From: CAZONU01 sp965370045
Lineage (GTDB): Bacteria; Planctomycetota; SZUA-567; JAKLDR01
Assembly (NCBI GenBank): GCA_965370045.1
Contig: CBDUSI010000096.1
Coordinates: 1-17,334, forward strand
Reading direction: 5' to 3'
Length of the DNA: 17,334 nucleotides
Position numbers and translations under genes: made by a program
Shown: one piece after another, positions 1 to 7,156 of the stretch
How positions within the stretch are numbered: the stretch's first letter is position 1
Layout of the letters: the number at the start of each line of letters is the position of its first letter
The notes under the pieces: model-generated
The model's database searches: none
Told to the model about the DNA's origin: nothing
Seen by the model: only the letters and a program-made list of their open reading frames with translations

Positions 1-45
1 GCATACTTCCTTTATCGGCAATTCGTTACACATACTTAAATTGCT
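1..45. other. Short AT-richer flank
   Basis: The 45 bases after the GH20 stop are less GC-rich than the rest. I see no hairpin, repeat or gene in them. Confidence 0.5.
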
Positions 46-2019
46 CTAGCGCGCCCGCAGCAGCCTGGTGTACTCCTGGTCCAGCTTCTTGTAGAGTTTC
101 AGGCGGTAAGCGATCTGCGAGCGCTTGCCCCGGGCCAGCCACAGGCGCTCGAACTCCCTGCGGAACTTGCGCCATTCGGTCCGCAGCGCGGCCAGTTCCT
201 TGCGTTGGCGCTTGGTCAGCTTACGCTTCCCGGCAATCGCCGCCGAGGCGGCGCCGAATACGCGGTGGCGGCGGCAGGCGGCCAGCGTCTGCCGGGCGGC
301 CAGCAGGCACTCGTCGAGGACCAGGCGGTCTTCCGGGAACTCTCCGCGCAGCTCGGAGGCGAGCTCCAGCCCGATGCGGGCGCTGCGCTCGCAGGACTTC
401 AGGTCCCGCTCGCCGGGCTCAACCCACTTGCGCCGGTACTGGCGCCCCTCCTTGAAGGGGTCCCAGAGCATGCGCATGGGATAGCTGCCGTACTCCAGCG
501 GCCGGTCGGCGCCGAAGGGTGCGTTGGTACGGCCCAACTGGCGGTAGAGCCGGCCGAAGCGCCCGGAGGGGTCGCGGAAGAGCGACCACGCGAAGCGCCG
601 GTCGAAGTCGCGGTCGCCGCCCGCTCCCACGTTCCAGGCCTGCTCCGCGCCGTAGGCGTAGCCGTGCAGGGCGAATCCCTGGAGGTTGGGGTTGCCGTCA
701 TCGCCCCAGTCGGTGTTGAGCAGCCCGGCGGCCCCGTGGCGCTTGCCGGCCTCGGCGAACTTGCGGATGTTGACGCAGGCCGTCTCGGTCCGCGGGAAGA
801 CGCTGTTCCAATCCCCGATGCCCGGGCAGACCCAGAACTCCAACCCCGCCTTGGCGAACTGCCGGCAGGTCTTGTTGCGGTTCCCCTGGGCGTCGTAGGC
901 CCAGTCGAGGACCACGATGTCCTCCGGCAGTTCCTTGATCAACTCGGGATGGCCCAGGACGATGTCCCCCCAGATCATCATGCGCTTGCCGCGCCGCCGG
1001 GCCAGCTTGTGTATCTTCTTGATGTGCTCCAGGTACACCCGGCCGGTGCCGCGCCGCTGGCAGGCCTTCTTCGAGCGTCCCAGGCCCAGGTCCCAGGTCT
1101 CGTCGCAGTCGGCGTTGAAGAGCTCCGGTTCGTAGAGCGGCAGGACCTCGTCGTATAGCTCGCCGATGAGCTTGTAGGTCTCCGGCACCGCCGGAGAAAG
1201 CGACCAGTTGTACAAGCGCTTCTTGCGGCGCTTATCGGGAAAGTCGAACTTCCAGCCGGGCGGCAGCTCGGAGAAGCGGTCGTAGCCCGCGCGGGTCAGC
1301 AGGTGGTTGTGGTGTCCGAAGCTCTGCTGGTTGGCCTGCAGCTCGATGCCCAGCGTCCGGCAGTGGTGGCCCAGGAGCAGCAGTTCCTCGGCGGTCAGCG
1401 GGCTGATGCCCTTGCCCACCGCCGGGTGCCTGCGCCAGGCGAAGGGGTGCTCGATGTAGAGCTGGAAGACGTTCACCTTCACGGAAGCCAGGAGCTCGAC
1501 GAGCCAGTAGAGCATCTCCAGCGTGGGCACCCTGAAACGGGAGACGTCGAGCATCACCCCCCGGTACTTGAAGTCCGGCCAGTCGACGATGCGGCAGGCC
1601 GGCAGGCGCGGCTTGCCGCCGCGGACCTCCAGCATCTGCCGCAGCGTCTGCGCCGCGTAGAAGAGCCCGCGCGCGGTGTTGGCCGCGGCCAGCGCGCGCC
1701 CGGGGGTCACGTCTATCACGTAGCCCTCTTCGCCGAGCTCCCGGGGACGGGGCAGCCTCTTGAGTTCGGGGGCCACCTTCTCGTCGCGACCGAAGATCAG
1801 CAGGCGCACGTGCCGGGCGTCGGTTTTCGGCCGCCAGGACTTCTCCACGGGCAGCCGCGCGCCGCCGCGCTCGCGGGCCTCGCTGTAGAACCGGGCGGAG
1901 GCCCCGAACTCGTCATCGCCGGCCAGCGGCGAGAGGAACAGGGGCACGTCGCCGGAAAGGTCCAGCGCGCCCTTGCGCACCGTGACCTTCCTGGGGCGGG
2001 GGAGAACCTTGAGGGCCAT
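46..2019 (-). CDS. Glycoside hydrolase family 20 protein (beta-N-acetylhexosaminidase-like)
   Basis: Probable exo-acting hexosaminidase that removes terminal N-acetylhexosamine by substrate-assisted catalysis. The 657-aa protein has an N-terminal GH20b-like alpha/beta domain (about residues 1-145), then the GH20 barrel opening with RGVMLDVSRF (153-162). The family's Asp-Glu catalytic pair is visible as D306-E307 in FNADCDETWDLG, and barrel tryptophans follow at W350 (IWGD) and W373 (DWAYD). The last roughly 70 residues are Lys/Arg-rich and probably helical. The ATG start is supported by a perfect AGGAGG (complement of 2025-2030) five bases upstream. There is no signal peptide, so the enzyme looks cytosolic, which suggests it acts on imported oligosaccharides or recycled wall fragments. 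It stands alone on the minus strand, divergent from the next gene. The family call is firm; the exact substrate cannot be read from sequence. Confidence 0.88.
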   Translation of the reverse strand: MALKVLPRPRKVTVRKGALDLSGDVPLFLSPLAGDDEFGASARFYSEARERGGARLPVEKSWRPKTDARHVRLLIFGRDEKVAPELKRLPRPRELGEEGYVIDVTPGRALAAANTARGLFYAAQTLRQMLEVRGGKPRLPACRIVDWPDFKYRGVMLDVSRFRVPTLEMLYWLVELLASVKVNVFQLYIEHPFAWRRHPAVGKGISPLTAEELLLLGHHCRTLGIELQANQQSFGHHNHLLTRAGYDRFSELPPGWKFDFPDKRRKKRLYNWSLSPAVPETYKLIGELYDEVLPLYEPELFNADCDETWDLGLGRSKKACQRRGTGRVYLEHIKKIHKLARRRGKRMMIWGDIVLGHPELIKELPEDIVVLDWAYDAQGNRNKTCRQFAKAGLEFWVCPGIGDWNSVFPRTETACVNIRKFAEAGKRHGAAGLLNTDWGDDGNPNLQGFALHGYAYGAEQAWNVGAGGDRDFDRRFAWSLFRDPSGRFGRLYRQLGRTNAPFGADRPLEYGSYPMRMLWDPFKEGRQYRRKWVEPGERDLKSCERSARIGLELASELRGEFPEDRLVLDECLLAARQTLAACRRHRVFGAASAAIAGKRKLTKRQRKELAALRTEWRKFRREFERLWLARGKRSQIAYRLKLYKKLDQEYTRLLRAR

Positions 2020-2028
2020 GTCAACCTC

Positions 2029-2049
2029 CTAGCGAGCCGCTGAAAAATG
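2029..2049 (+). repeat. 21-base repeat, copy 1
   Basis: Seventeen of 21 bases match 17222-17242, with the shared core TGAAAAATG. It lies in the short gap between the divergent GH20 and 119-aa protein genes. Confidence 0.4.
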
Positions 2050-2122
2050 ACGCCCGCCAAGAATAGCGGGAGCTTCCGGCCGCGCAAGCGAGTTTGGACG
2101 CGGGCGGCGCCGCTATCTGACC

Positions 2123-2150
2123 TTGACCGCGCGTGGGACGGCGATATCCT
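2123..2150 (+). promoter_or_regulatory. Sigma70-like promoter for the 2173-2846 gene pair
   Basis: TTGACC (2123-2128), a 16-base spacer and TATCCT (2145-2150), with four of six -10 bases matching consensus. It ends 22 bases before the ATG at 2173 and lies inside the longer open frame, which supports the downstream start. Confidence 0.5.
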
Positions 2151-2172
2151 TTCCCCGGCCAGGGAGGACGGA

Positions 2173-2532
2173 ATGGAGATCGTCAGGGACAGCAACGGAG
2201 AGCTTCTCGCTATTGAACTTACGTGCGTCGAGCTGAGAGAGCTGCTGGCCTTCGAGGCCACCTTGCGCTGCCTGGCCTCCCGCGACCAGCTGTCCTTCCT
2301 GGAGGACGCCCGGGGCTACTACGGGATCAGCGAGGAGGACATGCGCCCCTTCTTCGAGAATGAGCGCCTGACCCGTGAGGACCTCTGGCGGCTGCAGATA
2401 CTCAAGCGCTCCGTCCAGGGCCGTTACGGGGCGGTGCACGTCATCGGCGACCTCCGCCGGCTGGAATCCCGGCTGGGGGAGGGCGCGCTGGAAACCTACG
2501 TCGACCGCAGCCGGATTCTGCCCTTTGCTTAG
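2173..2532 (+). CDS. Hypothetical protein, 119 aa, unrecognised family
   Basis: I do not recognise this protein. It is small, acidic and apparently soluble, with no signal peptide or membrane segment, and looks mostly helical: a Leu-rich helix around 17-36 (ELRELLAFEATLRCL), a middle part with GYYGISEEDM (49-57), and a charged helix around 66-82. The frame stays open upstream to 2047, but the ATG at 2173 is preferred because AGGGAGG (2161-2167) sits six bases before it and a promoter-like pair lies just upstream at 2123-2150. The STAS-like gene follows after 26 bases, so the two are probably co-transcribed. By position only, it may belong to the partner-switching circuit encoded downstream. 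Confidence 0.7.
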   Translation: MEIVRDSNGELLAIELTCVELRELLAFEATLRCLASRDQLSFLEDARGYYGISEEDMRPFFENERLTREDLWRLQILKRSVQGRYGAVHVIGDLRRLESRLGEGALETYVDRSRILPFA

Positions 2533-2558
2533 CGGGCCTGGGAGGACTTGAGCTGCCC

Positions 2559-2846
2559 ATGATCGAGATAAGGACTCACACCCTGCTGGTCACCGGCGAC
2601 GTGGGCTACGAAGTCGCCGGCGAGTTCGCCACGCTGTGCGACAGGTTCATGCGAGCGCACAAGTCGGCGCCCGGAGTCATCGACCTCAGCCAGGTCGGGG
2701 AACTGGTCAGCCCCTGCCTCACGGCCGTCTACGACGACGCGCGGCTGCACCGGCCGGCAGGGATCAAGGTGATCGTCCCCCAGAGGCTGGAGTCGCTCTT
2801 CGCGCCCGGCGAGATCGAAGGGCTCTGCCCGGTAGAGACCATCTAG
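2559..2846 (+). CDS. Small STAS-like protein (anti-sigma factor antagonist-like)
   Basis: A 95-aa protein with the alternating strand-helix layout of STAS domains: an opening strand IEIRTHTLLVTGD, a helix (about 18-34), the central strand GVIDLSQVGELVSP (39-52), a helix, then strand IKVIVP (69-74) and a last helix. STAS proteins are the switch partner of RsbW/SpoIIAB-type kinases and are usually phosphorylated on Ser in a D-S-S-G-like loop. Here the aligned loop reads V50-S51-P52-C53, so the usual phospho-serine position appears to be Pro. GGAGG (2541-2545) lies 13 bases before the ATG, a long spacing; an in-frame CTG at 2553 is an alternative start. It sits just upstream of the REC-HATPase and SpoIIE genes, which supports the assignment. 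Other small alpha/beta folds cannot be excluded. Confidence 0.55.
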   Translation: MIEIRTHTLLVTGDVGYEVAGEFATLCDRFMRAHKSAPGVIDLSQVGELVSPCLTAVYDDARLHRPAGIKVIVPQRLESLFAPGEIEGLCPVETI

Positions 2847-2851
2847 ACAGC

Positions 2852-2884
2852 CGCCCCGGGCAGCCGCGGCCCCTGCCCGGGGCG
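2852..2884 (+). terminator. Strong GC hairpin after the STAS-like gene, abutting the next promoter
   Basis: A perfect 12-bp inverted repeat CGCCCCGGGCAG / CTGCCCGGGGCG with a 9-base loop begins six bases after the stop at 2846 and ends one base before the TTGACA box at 2886. There is only a CTT after it and no real T-tract, so it is either a GC-type terminator or an operator or structural element next to the promoter. Confidence 0.5.
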
Positions 2885-2885
2885 C

Positions 2886-2913
2886 TTGACAACCGTGCTC
2901 CCCAAGCTAAACT
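2886..2913 (+). promoter_or_regulatory. Sigma70-like promoter of the signalling/metabolic operon
   Basis: A consensus -35 TTGACA (2886-2891), 16-base spacer and -10 TAAACT (2908-2913). It leaves a leader of about 47 bases before the GTG at 2968 and probably drives the whole 2968-9874 operon. Confidence 0.6.
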
Positions 2914-2967
2914 CACATCTCCGGGGGCTTTGCAGCTTTCCTCACTCCCCTGAGGAGAGGTCCAGCC

Positions 2968-3879
2968 GTGGCCGATGAAACAACCAAGCGGGTGTTGATC
3001 GTCGACGACGAGCCGCCAATGCGCAAGCTGCTCGTCAAGATCATGTCCAAGACCGGCGATTACGAAGTGTCTTCCGCCGACGACGGGGTAGAGGCCCTCG
3101 AGGCCTTCGAGAAGGAAGGCCCCTTCGACCTGGTTTTCTGCGACATCCAGATGCCCCGCCTCTCCGGCGACGAACTGGTGGAGCGCATCCTCGACCGCTG
3201 GCCGCACACCGCCATCGTCATGCTCACCGCCATGCGCAGCGACGAGGCGGTGGTCAAGTGCCTGGAGCGCGGGGCGCTGGACTACCTCACCAAGCCCATC
3301 GACGTCGCCAAGCTGCTCCGCGCCGCGGAGCGCGCCCTGGGCCGCCGCAAGCAGCTGCCCGTGGAGCTCGGCGAGGTGGAGGTCAAAAGCGAGGTGCGCG
3401 GCTGGGTGGAGCTCACCGCCCCCAGCCACTTCGAGTACGTCGAGCGCTTTCAGCGCTTCATCCAGCAGCTTTACGAAAGCTCCATGAACCGCGATGACGT
3501 CGAGGATGTGCGCGTGGCCATCGACGAGGTCGGCCAGAACGCCGTGGAGTGGGGCAACCGCCAGGACAGCTCCAAGCACATCCGCCTCTCCTACTGCCTG
3601 TTCCACGACCGGGTGGTGTTCAAGATCGAGGACGAGGGCGAGGGCTTCGACGTCGCCAAGCTGAAAGACCCCTCGCGCGACCCCTTGAAGCACATCATGG
3701 AGAGGATCTCCGACGGCAAGCGCATGGGCGGTTACGGCATCTTCATGAGCAAGAGCATTATGGACGACATCGTCTACTCCGAGCGCGGCAACGTGGTGGT
3801 CATGACCAAGCTGTTCGCCTCGACCAAGAAGCCGCGCGAGAAGCCCGAGGCCAGCGAGAGTCCCGCCGGAGACGGCTGA
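2968..3879 (+). CDS. Response regulator receiver fused to RsbW-type HATPase (anti-sigma kinase-like)
   Basis: Two-domain cytosolic signalling protein of 303 aa. The receiver (about 7-125) is complete: acidic pair D13-D14 (IVDDE), phospho-acceptor D59 (FCDIQMP), T87 (MLTA) and K109 (LTKPID). After a linker, an HATPase_c_2-type domain (about 150-285) shows the N-box E187/N191 (AIDEVGQNAVEWGN), the G1 box EDEGEGF (221-227) and the G2 box GGYGIFM (254-260). This predicts an ATP-binding Ser/Thr kinase of the RsbW/SpoIIAB kind controlled by Asp phosphorylation in cis. The GTG start has GAGGAGAGG (2952-2960) upstream. The stop TGA overlaps the ATG of the phosphatase gene. No dedicated sensor histidine kinase is in the window. 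The C-terminal 20 residues are a charged low-complexity tail. The phosphorylation target is inferred to be a STAS protein, perhaps the one at 2559. Confidence 0.88.
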   Translation: MADETTKRVLIVDDEPPMRKLLVKIMSKTGDYEVSSADDGVEALEAFEKEGPFDLVFCDIQMPRLSGDELVERILDRWPHTAIVMLTAMRSDEAVVKCLERGALDYLTKPIDVAKLLRAAERALGRRKQLPVELGEVEVKSEVRGWVELTAPSHFEYVERFQRFIQQLYESSMNRDDVEDVRVAIDEVGQNAVEWGNRQDSSKHIRLSYCLFHDRVVFKIEDEGEGFDVAKLKDPSRDPLKHIMERISDGKRMGGYGIFMSKSIMDDIVYSERGNVVVMTKLFASTKKPREKPEASESPAGDG

Positions 3880-5291
3880 TGGCCGCGCCGGCCCCGCCAG
3901 CTTCCGCCGGGCCCGCCCGGGTCCTGGTCATCTTCGAGTCCCGCGCGGTCCGCGAGACCGTCTCGCTGCTGGACTTCGGCAAGGGCTTTGAGGTCACCAC
4001 CGCCGACGGCCAGAAGCAGGGCCTGGCCGCCGTCGGGAAGGAAGCGCCGGACCTGGTGGTCATCTCCGCCGTGGCCGGCCAGGAGCGCGCCCGCGAGCTG
4101 GTCGCGGCCATCAAGGAGCTGTGCGGGGGCAACTACCTGCCGGTAGTGGTCGTCTCGGTGCGCTTCGACCCCGCCGAGCGCGAGTTGGCCTTCCGCGCCG
4201 GCGCCGACGAGTGCCTGGAGCTGACCGCCGGCGACGAGGACCATCCCTGGAGGCTCAGGGCTCTGGCCCAGTCGGGGCGGGCCTTCCGCACCGCGCGCGC
4301 GCGCGCCCGGGCCGTCGAGGAACGCGCCCTGGCGCTGGCCCGGGCCAACGCCGAGGCCGGCCAGTTCATCCTGGAGGTCGAGGAACGCGACCGGCGCATC
4401 CAGGGCCAGCAGAAGGAGCTGGCCGAGCGCGCCCGCCGCCTGGCCCAGGCCAACGCCGAGGCCGGCCGGCTCATCCTCGACGTCGAGGAGAAGGACCGCC
4501 GCCTGGAGGCCCAGGCCACGGAGATCGAGAAGCACCTGACCGCCCTGCGCCGCGACCTGGCCATCGCCGCGGACCTGCAAATAAACCTGTTGCCGGTGGA
4601 GCACCCCAACGTTCGCGACCTGCGCCTCTTCGACCGCTTCCTGCCGGCCACCGAGCTGTGCGGAGACTACTACGACTACATCCTGCACCCCGACGGCGAC
4701 TTCGACGTGGTGGTCGCCGACGTCACCGGCCACGGAGTGGCCTCCGCGCTGGTCAGTGTGCAGATTCGGGCCATCACCCGCAGCCGCGGGCGCTTCGAGA
4801 AGAGCCCGGCGACCGTTCTCCGCCACCTCAACGAGTTCATGATCTCCAACTTCAACCGGCAGTTCTTCATGACCATGTTCTACCTGGCCTACCGCGCCGC
4901 CGGCCGGGACTCGCCGCAGCTGCTTTTCGCCGGGGCCGGGCACACCCCACCGCTGCTGGCGGGCGCCGACGGTAGCGTGCGGGAGATCCGCAGCCAGGGC
5001 CTGCCGCTGGGCGTGGACAACAACGCCGAGTTCGCCGAGGACCAGCTGGAGCTGGCACCCGGCGACCGCCTGCTGGTCTACACCGACGGGCTGGTGGAGG
5101 TCTACGACGGCAGCCGCACGCAGTGGGGGCCGGAGGGCCTCACCGAAACGCTGCTGGACGCCTCCAGCCTGGCCGGCCGCGAGGTTATCGACAAGCTGCT
5201 TCGCGAGGCCCGCTACTTCGGCGGCCAGCGGCCCTTCGACGACGACGTCACCGTGGTGCTCGTCGAGCGTGCGCGCGAGGGAGAAGCATGA
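3879..5291 (+). CDS. SpoIIE-type PP2C phosphatase with pseudo-receiver and coiled coil
   Basis: 470-aa Ser/Thr phosphatase of the SpoIIE/RsbU family, expected to dephosphorylate a STAS partner. Residues about 13-130 have a receiver-like fold, but the acidic pair is replaced (RVLVIFES), the phospho-acceptor position reads VVIS (S63) and the conserved Lys is absent, so it is a pseudo-receiver. A long coiled coil (about 135-230) contains two copies of a 35-residue unit (153-187 and 188-222). The catalytic domain (about 230-465) keeps the metal-binding pattern: GDYYD (262-266), D281 in VADVTGHG, GHTPPLL (354-360), YTDGLVE with D403, and DDDVTVV with D455/D456. The ATG at 3879 overlaps the previous stop; the frame is open further upstream, but that part is out-of-frame with the REC-HATPase gene and is rejected. 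It in turn overlaps the HDOD gene by ATGA. Confidence 0.87.
   Translation: MAAPAPPASAGPARVLVIFESRAVRETVSLLDFGKGFEVTTADGQKQGLAAVGKEAPDLVVISAVAGQERARELVAAIKELCGGNYLPVVVVSVRFDPAERELAFRAGADECLELTAGDEDHPWRLRALAQSGRAFRTARARARAVEERALALARANAEAGQFILEVEERDRRIQGQQKELAERARRLAQANAEAGRLILDVEEKDRRLEAQATEIEKHLTALRRDLAIAADLQINLLPVEHPNVRDLRLFDRFLPATELCGDYYDYILHPDGDFDVVVADVTGHGVASALVSVQIRAITRSRGRFEKSPATVLRHLNEFMISNFNRQFFMTMFYLAYRAAGRDSPQLLFAGAGHTPPLLAGADGSVREIRSQGLPLGVDNNAEFAEDQLELAPGDRLLVYTDGLVEVYDGSRTQWGPEGLTETLLDASSLAGREVIDKLLREARYFGGQRPFDDDVTVVLVERAREGEA
4335..4544 (+). repeat. Two tandem 105-bp copies encoding a 35-residue coiled-coil unit
   Basis: Unit one (4335-4439) and unit two (4440-4544) encode L-A-(R/Q)-ANAEAG-..IL-(E/D)-VEE-(R/K)-DRR- and similar. 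Thirty-five residues are exactly five heptads, so duplication lengthens the coiled coil without changing its register. The first half of each copy is the best conserved. Confidence 0.8.
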
Positions 5292-6172
5292 GCCCGGCCA
5301 TCGACCCCCGGGAGCTCGAGCGCCTGCTGGCCGGCGCCGAGAGCCTGCCGCCCTGTCCCCCGGTGCTGGCCAAGATAGCAGAGGTCTCCAGGGACCCGGC
5401 CTCCAGCGCCCGGGACCTGGGCAGCGTCATCGCCACCGACGAGGGGCTGACCAGCCGGCTGATCAAGCGGGTCAACTCCGCCTACTACGGGCTGCGCGGG
5501 ACCATCTCCACGGTGACCCAGGCGGTGGTGGTGCTCGGCTACCGGGAAATAAAGAACATGGTCTACGCGGTGGGCGCCGAGGACGTATTCCTGAGCGGCG
5601 GCGCCCCCGAGGGCATAGACACCATGGCCCTCTGGGACCACTGCCTGCAGGTGGCGGTGCTGGCCCGCCAGTTCTGCTACCGCCTGCGCTACCCGGTGCC
5701 CGAGGAGGTCTTCGTCTCCGGCATCGTCCACGATATAGGGCAGGTGATAATGAGCCACCTGCTGGGCGCGGAGTACCGCAAGTTCCGCGACGCGGCCCGC
5801 GCCGGGGGGCTCGACCTGGCCGCCGCCGAGACCGGGCAGTTCGGGATCAGCCACCCGGAGATCGGCCGGCGGCTGGCCGACAAGTGGAACTTCCCGGAGT
5901 CGCTGCAGCTGGCCGTGGCCCACCACCACCAGCTGCCCGAGAGCCAGGAGGCGCCCTCCGGAATCGCGCCCTTCGTCCTGGCCGCCGATGGCGTGACCCT
6001 GGCCCGCGCCGGCGGCAAGAGCGCCGAGGGGGCCCTGGCGCTGATCCCCGAGCCGGTGCGCGAGTTCCTGCACCTCGACCTGGTGCGCCTGGAGGAATCG
6101 CTGGTCAAGGCCGCGGAGGAATACGCCAACATTCGCAGCACCTTCGACCTGGCCCAGAGCGAGGAGGAGTAG
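5288..6172 (+). CDS. HDOD domain protein
   Basis: 294-aa cytosolic protein made almost entirely of an HDOD domain, a degenerate HD-type fold found in signalling proteins of many bacteria. Visible landmarks are LPPCPPVLAKI (20-30), the IATDEGLTSRLIKRVNSAYYG region (48-68) typical of HDOD starts, GYREIKNMVYA (84-94), FVSGIVHDIGQVI (142-154) in which the H148-D149 pair is kept, and SHPEIGRRLADKWNFP (188-203) followed by HHH (212-214). No GGDEF, EAL or receiver domain is attached. Start ATG at 5288 overlaps the phosphatase stop and has GAGGGAGAAG just upstream. HDOD proteins often serve as adaptors downstream of receivers or phosphatases; here it may be the output or scaffold of the REC-HATPase/SpoIIE pair, which is inference from gene order. 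Metal binding and hydrolase activity are doubtful for most HDOD proteins. Confidence 0.88.
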   Translation: MSPAIDPRELERLLAGAESLPPCPPVLAKIAEVSRDPASSARDLGSVIATDEGLTSRLIKRVNSAYYGLRGTISTVTQAVVVLGYREIKNMVYAVGAEDVFLSGGAPEGIDTMALWDHCLQVAVLARQFCYRLRYPVPEEVFVSGIVHDIGQVIMSHLLGAEYRKFRDAARAGGLDLAAAETGQFGISHPEIGRRLADKWNFPESLQLAVAHHHQLPESQEAPSGIAPFVLAADGVTLARAGGKSAEGALALIPEPVREFLHLDLVRLEESLVKAAEEYANIRSTFDLAQSEEE

Positions 6173-7156
6173 TTGAGCAACGTCATCGGCATCGACCTCG
6201 GTGGAACCAACATCTTCGCCGCGCGCGTCGACGAGGACGGGCGCGTCCTGGCCCGGCAGAACCGGCCCACCCCGGTCGAGGAGGGCGCCGAGGCCGTGAC
6301 CGCCGCCATGGCCGCGCTGGCCGCCGCGGTGCGCGACGAGGAGAGCCAGGCCGTGGGGGCCGTCTCTCCCGGCATGATCGACGCCGGGCGCGGCACCTTC
6401 GTTGGCGCGGCCTGCAACATTCCCGGCATGGAGAAAATCCCCCTGGCCGGGCGCCTGGCCGAGGCCCTGGGCCTGCCGGCCTTCGCCGAGAACGACGGCA
6501 ACGCCGCGGCCCTGGCCGAGAACTGGATCGGCGCGGCCAAGGGCGCCAAGATCTGCGTGATGCTCACCTTCGGCACCGGCATCGGCGGCGGGGTGGTCAT
6601 GGGCGGGCGCATCTACCACGGTGCCGGCTACTGCTCCGGCGAGTTCGGGCACCTGAGCATCGACTACCGCGGCGCGCCCTGCCCCTGCGGGGGCACCGGC
6701 TGCGCCGAGCTCTACGCCTCCGCAAGCGCCCTGGCCCGGGAGGCCCAGAGCGCGGTGGCCGCCTCGGACGGGGGCGGCATCGAGAAGCTCATCGAGCTCT
6801 CCCGCGGCGACGTCCGCAACCTCACCGCCAAGATGGTCTGCGAGGCGGCGCGCGCGGGTGATGCCTTCTCCGGCAGGCTGCTCGACGAGTTCGCCAAGCC
6901 CCTGGCCGCCACGCTGGCCAGCGTGCTGAACGCCTACAACCCGGACCGCATCGTTATCGGCGGGGGCCTGGGCCTCTCCTGGGACCTGCTGGGCCCGCGC
7001 GCCGAGCGCGAGCTGGCCGCCGGGCGCGCGCTGCCCGCGGCGCTCTCCGGCTGCCAGATCGTGCCCGCCGCGCTGGGCGACGACGCCGGGCTCATCGGCG
7101 CGGCCCGCGTGGCCTGGAACCGGTTCAAGTCCTCGGGGATCAGCCGCCGGTTATGA
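6173..7156 (+). CDS. ROK family sugar kinase (glucokinase-like)
   Basis: 327-aa ATP-dependent sugar kinase expected to phosphorylate glucose, a related hexose or an N-acetylated hexose in the cytosol. It opens with the phosphate-binding motif IGIDLGGTNIF (5-15). The catalytic Asp is D108 in AENDGNAA, GTGIGGG (134-140) is the second nucleotide-binding segment, and the ROK zinc site is complete: H160 in GEFGHLSI with C170, C172 and C177 in CPCGGTGC. VIGGGLG lies near the C terminus. The TTG start follows the HDOD stop TAG directly, with GAGGAGGAG (6161-6169) as ribosome site, so the two genes are translationally coupled. It overlaps the next gene by ATGA. The second substrate-site position reads GEFGH where most glucokinases have GEIGH, a mild change. 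Precise sugar cannot be assigned. Confidence 0.9.
   Translation: MSNVIGIDLGGTNIFAARVDEDGRVLARQNRPTPVEEGAEAVTAAMAALAAAVRDEESQAVGAVSPGMIDAGRGTFVGAACNIPGMEKIPLAGRLAEALGLPAFAENDGNAAALAENWIGAAKGAKICVMLTFGTGIGGGVVMGGRIYHGAGYCSGEFGHLSIDYRGAPCPCGGTGCAELYASASALAREAQSAVAASDGGGIEKLIELSRGDVRNLTAKMVCEAARAGDAFSGRLLDEFAKPLAATLASVLNAYNPDRIVIGGGLGLSWDLLGPRAERELAAGRALPAALSGCQIVPAALGDDAGLIGAARVAWNRFKSSGISRRL

Noticed and set aside
3549..3878. Upstream in-frame extension of the SpoIIE phosphatase frame
   Set aside because: It lies wholly inside the REC-HATPase gene in another frame, encodes Arg/Pro-rich low-complexity sequence, and the ATG at 3879 overlaps the previous stop in the usual way.
5213..6652. Minus-strand open frame opposite the HDOD and ROK genes
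   Set aside because: It spans two recognised genes on the other strand and has no motif or ribosome site.
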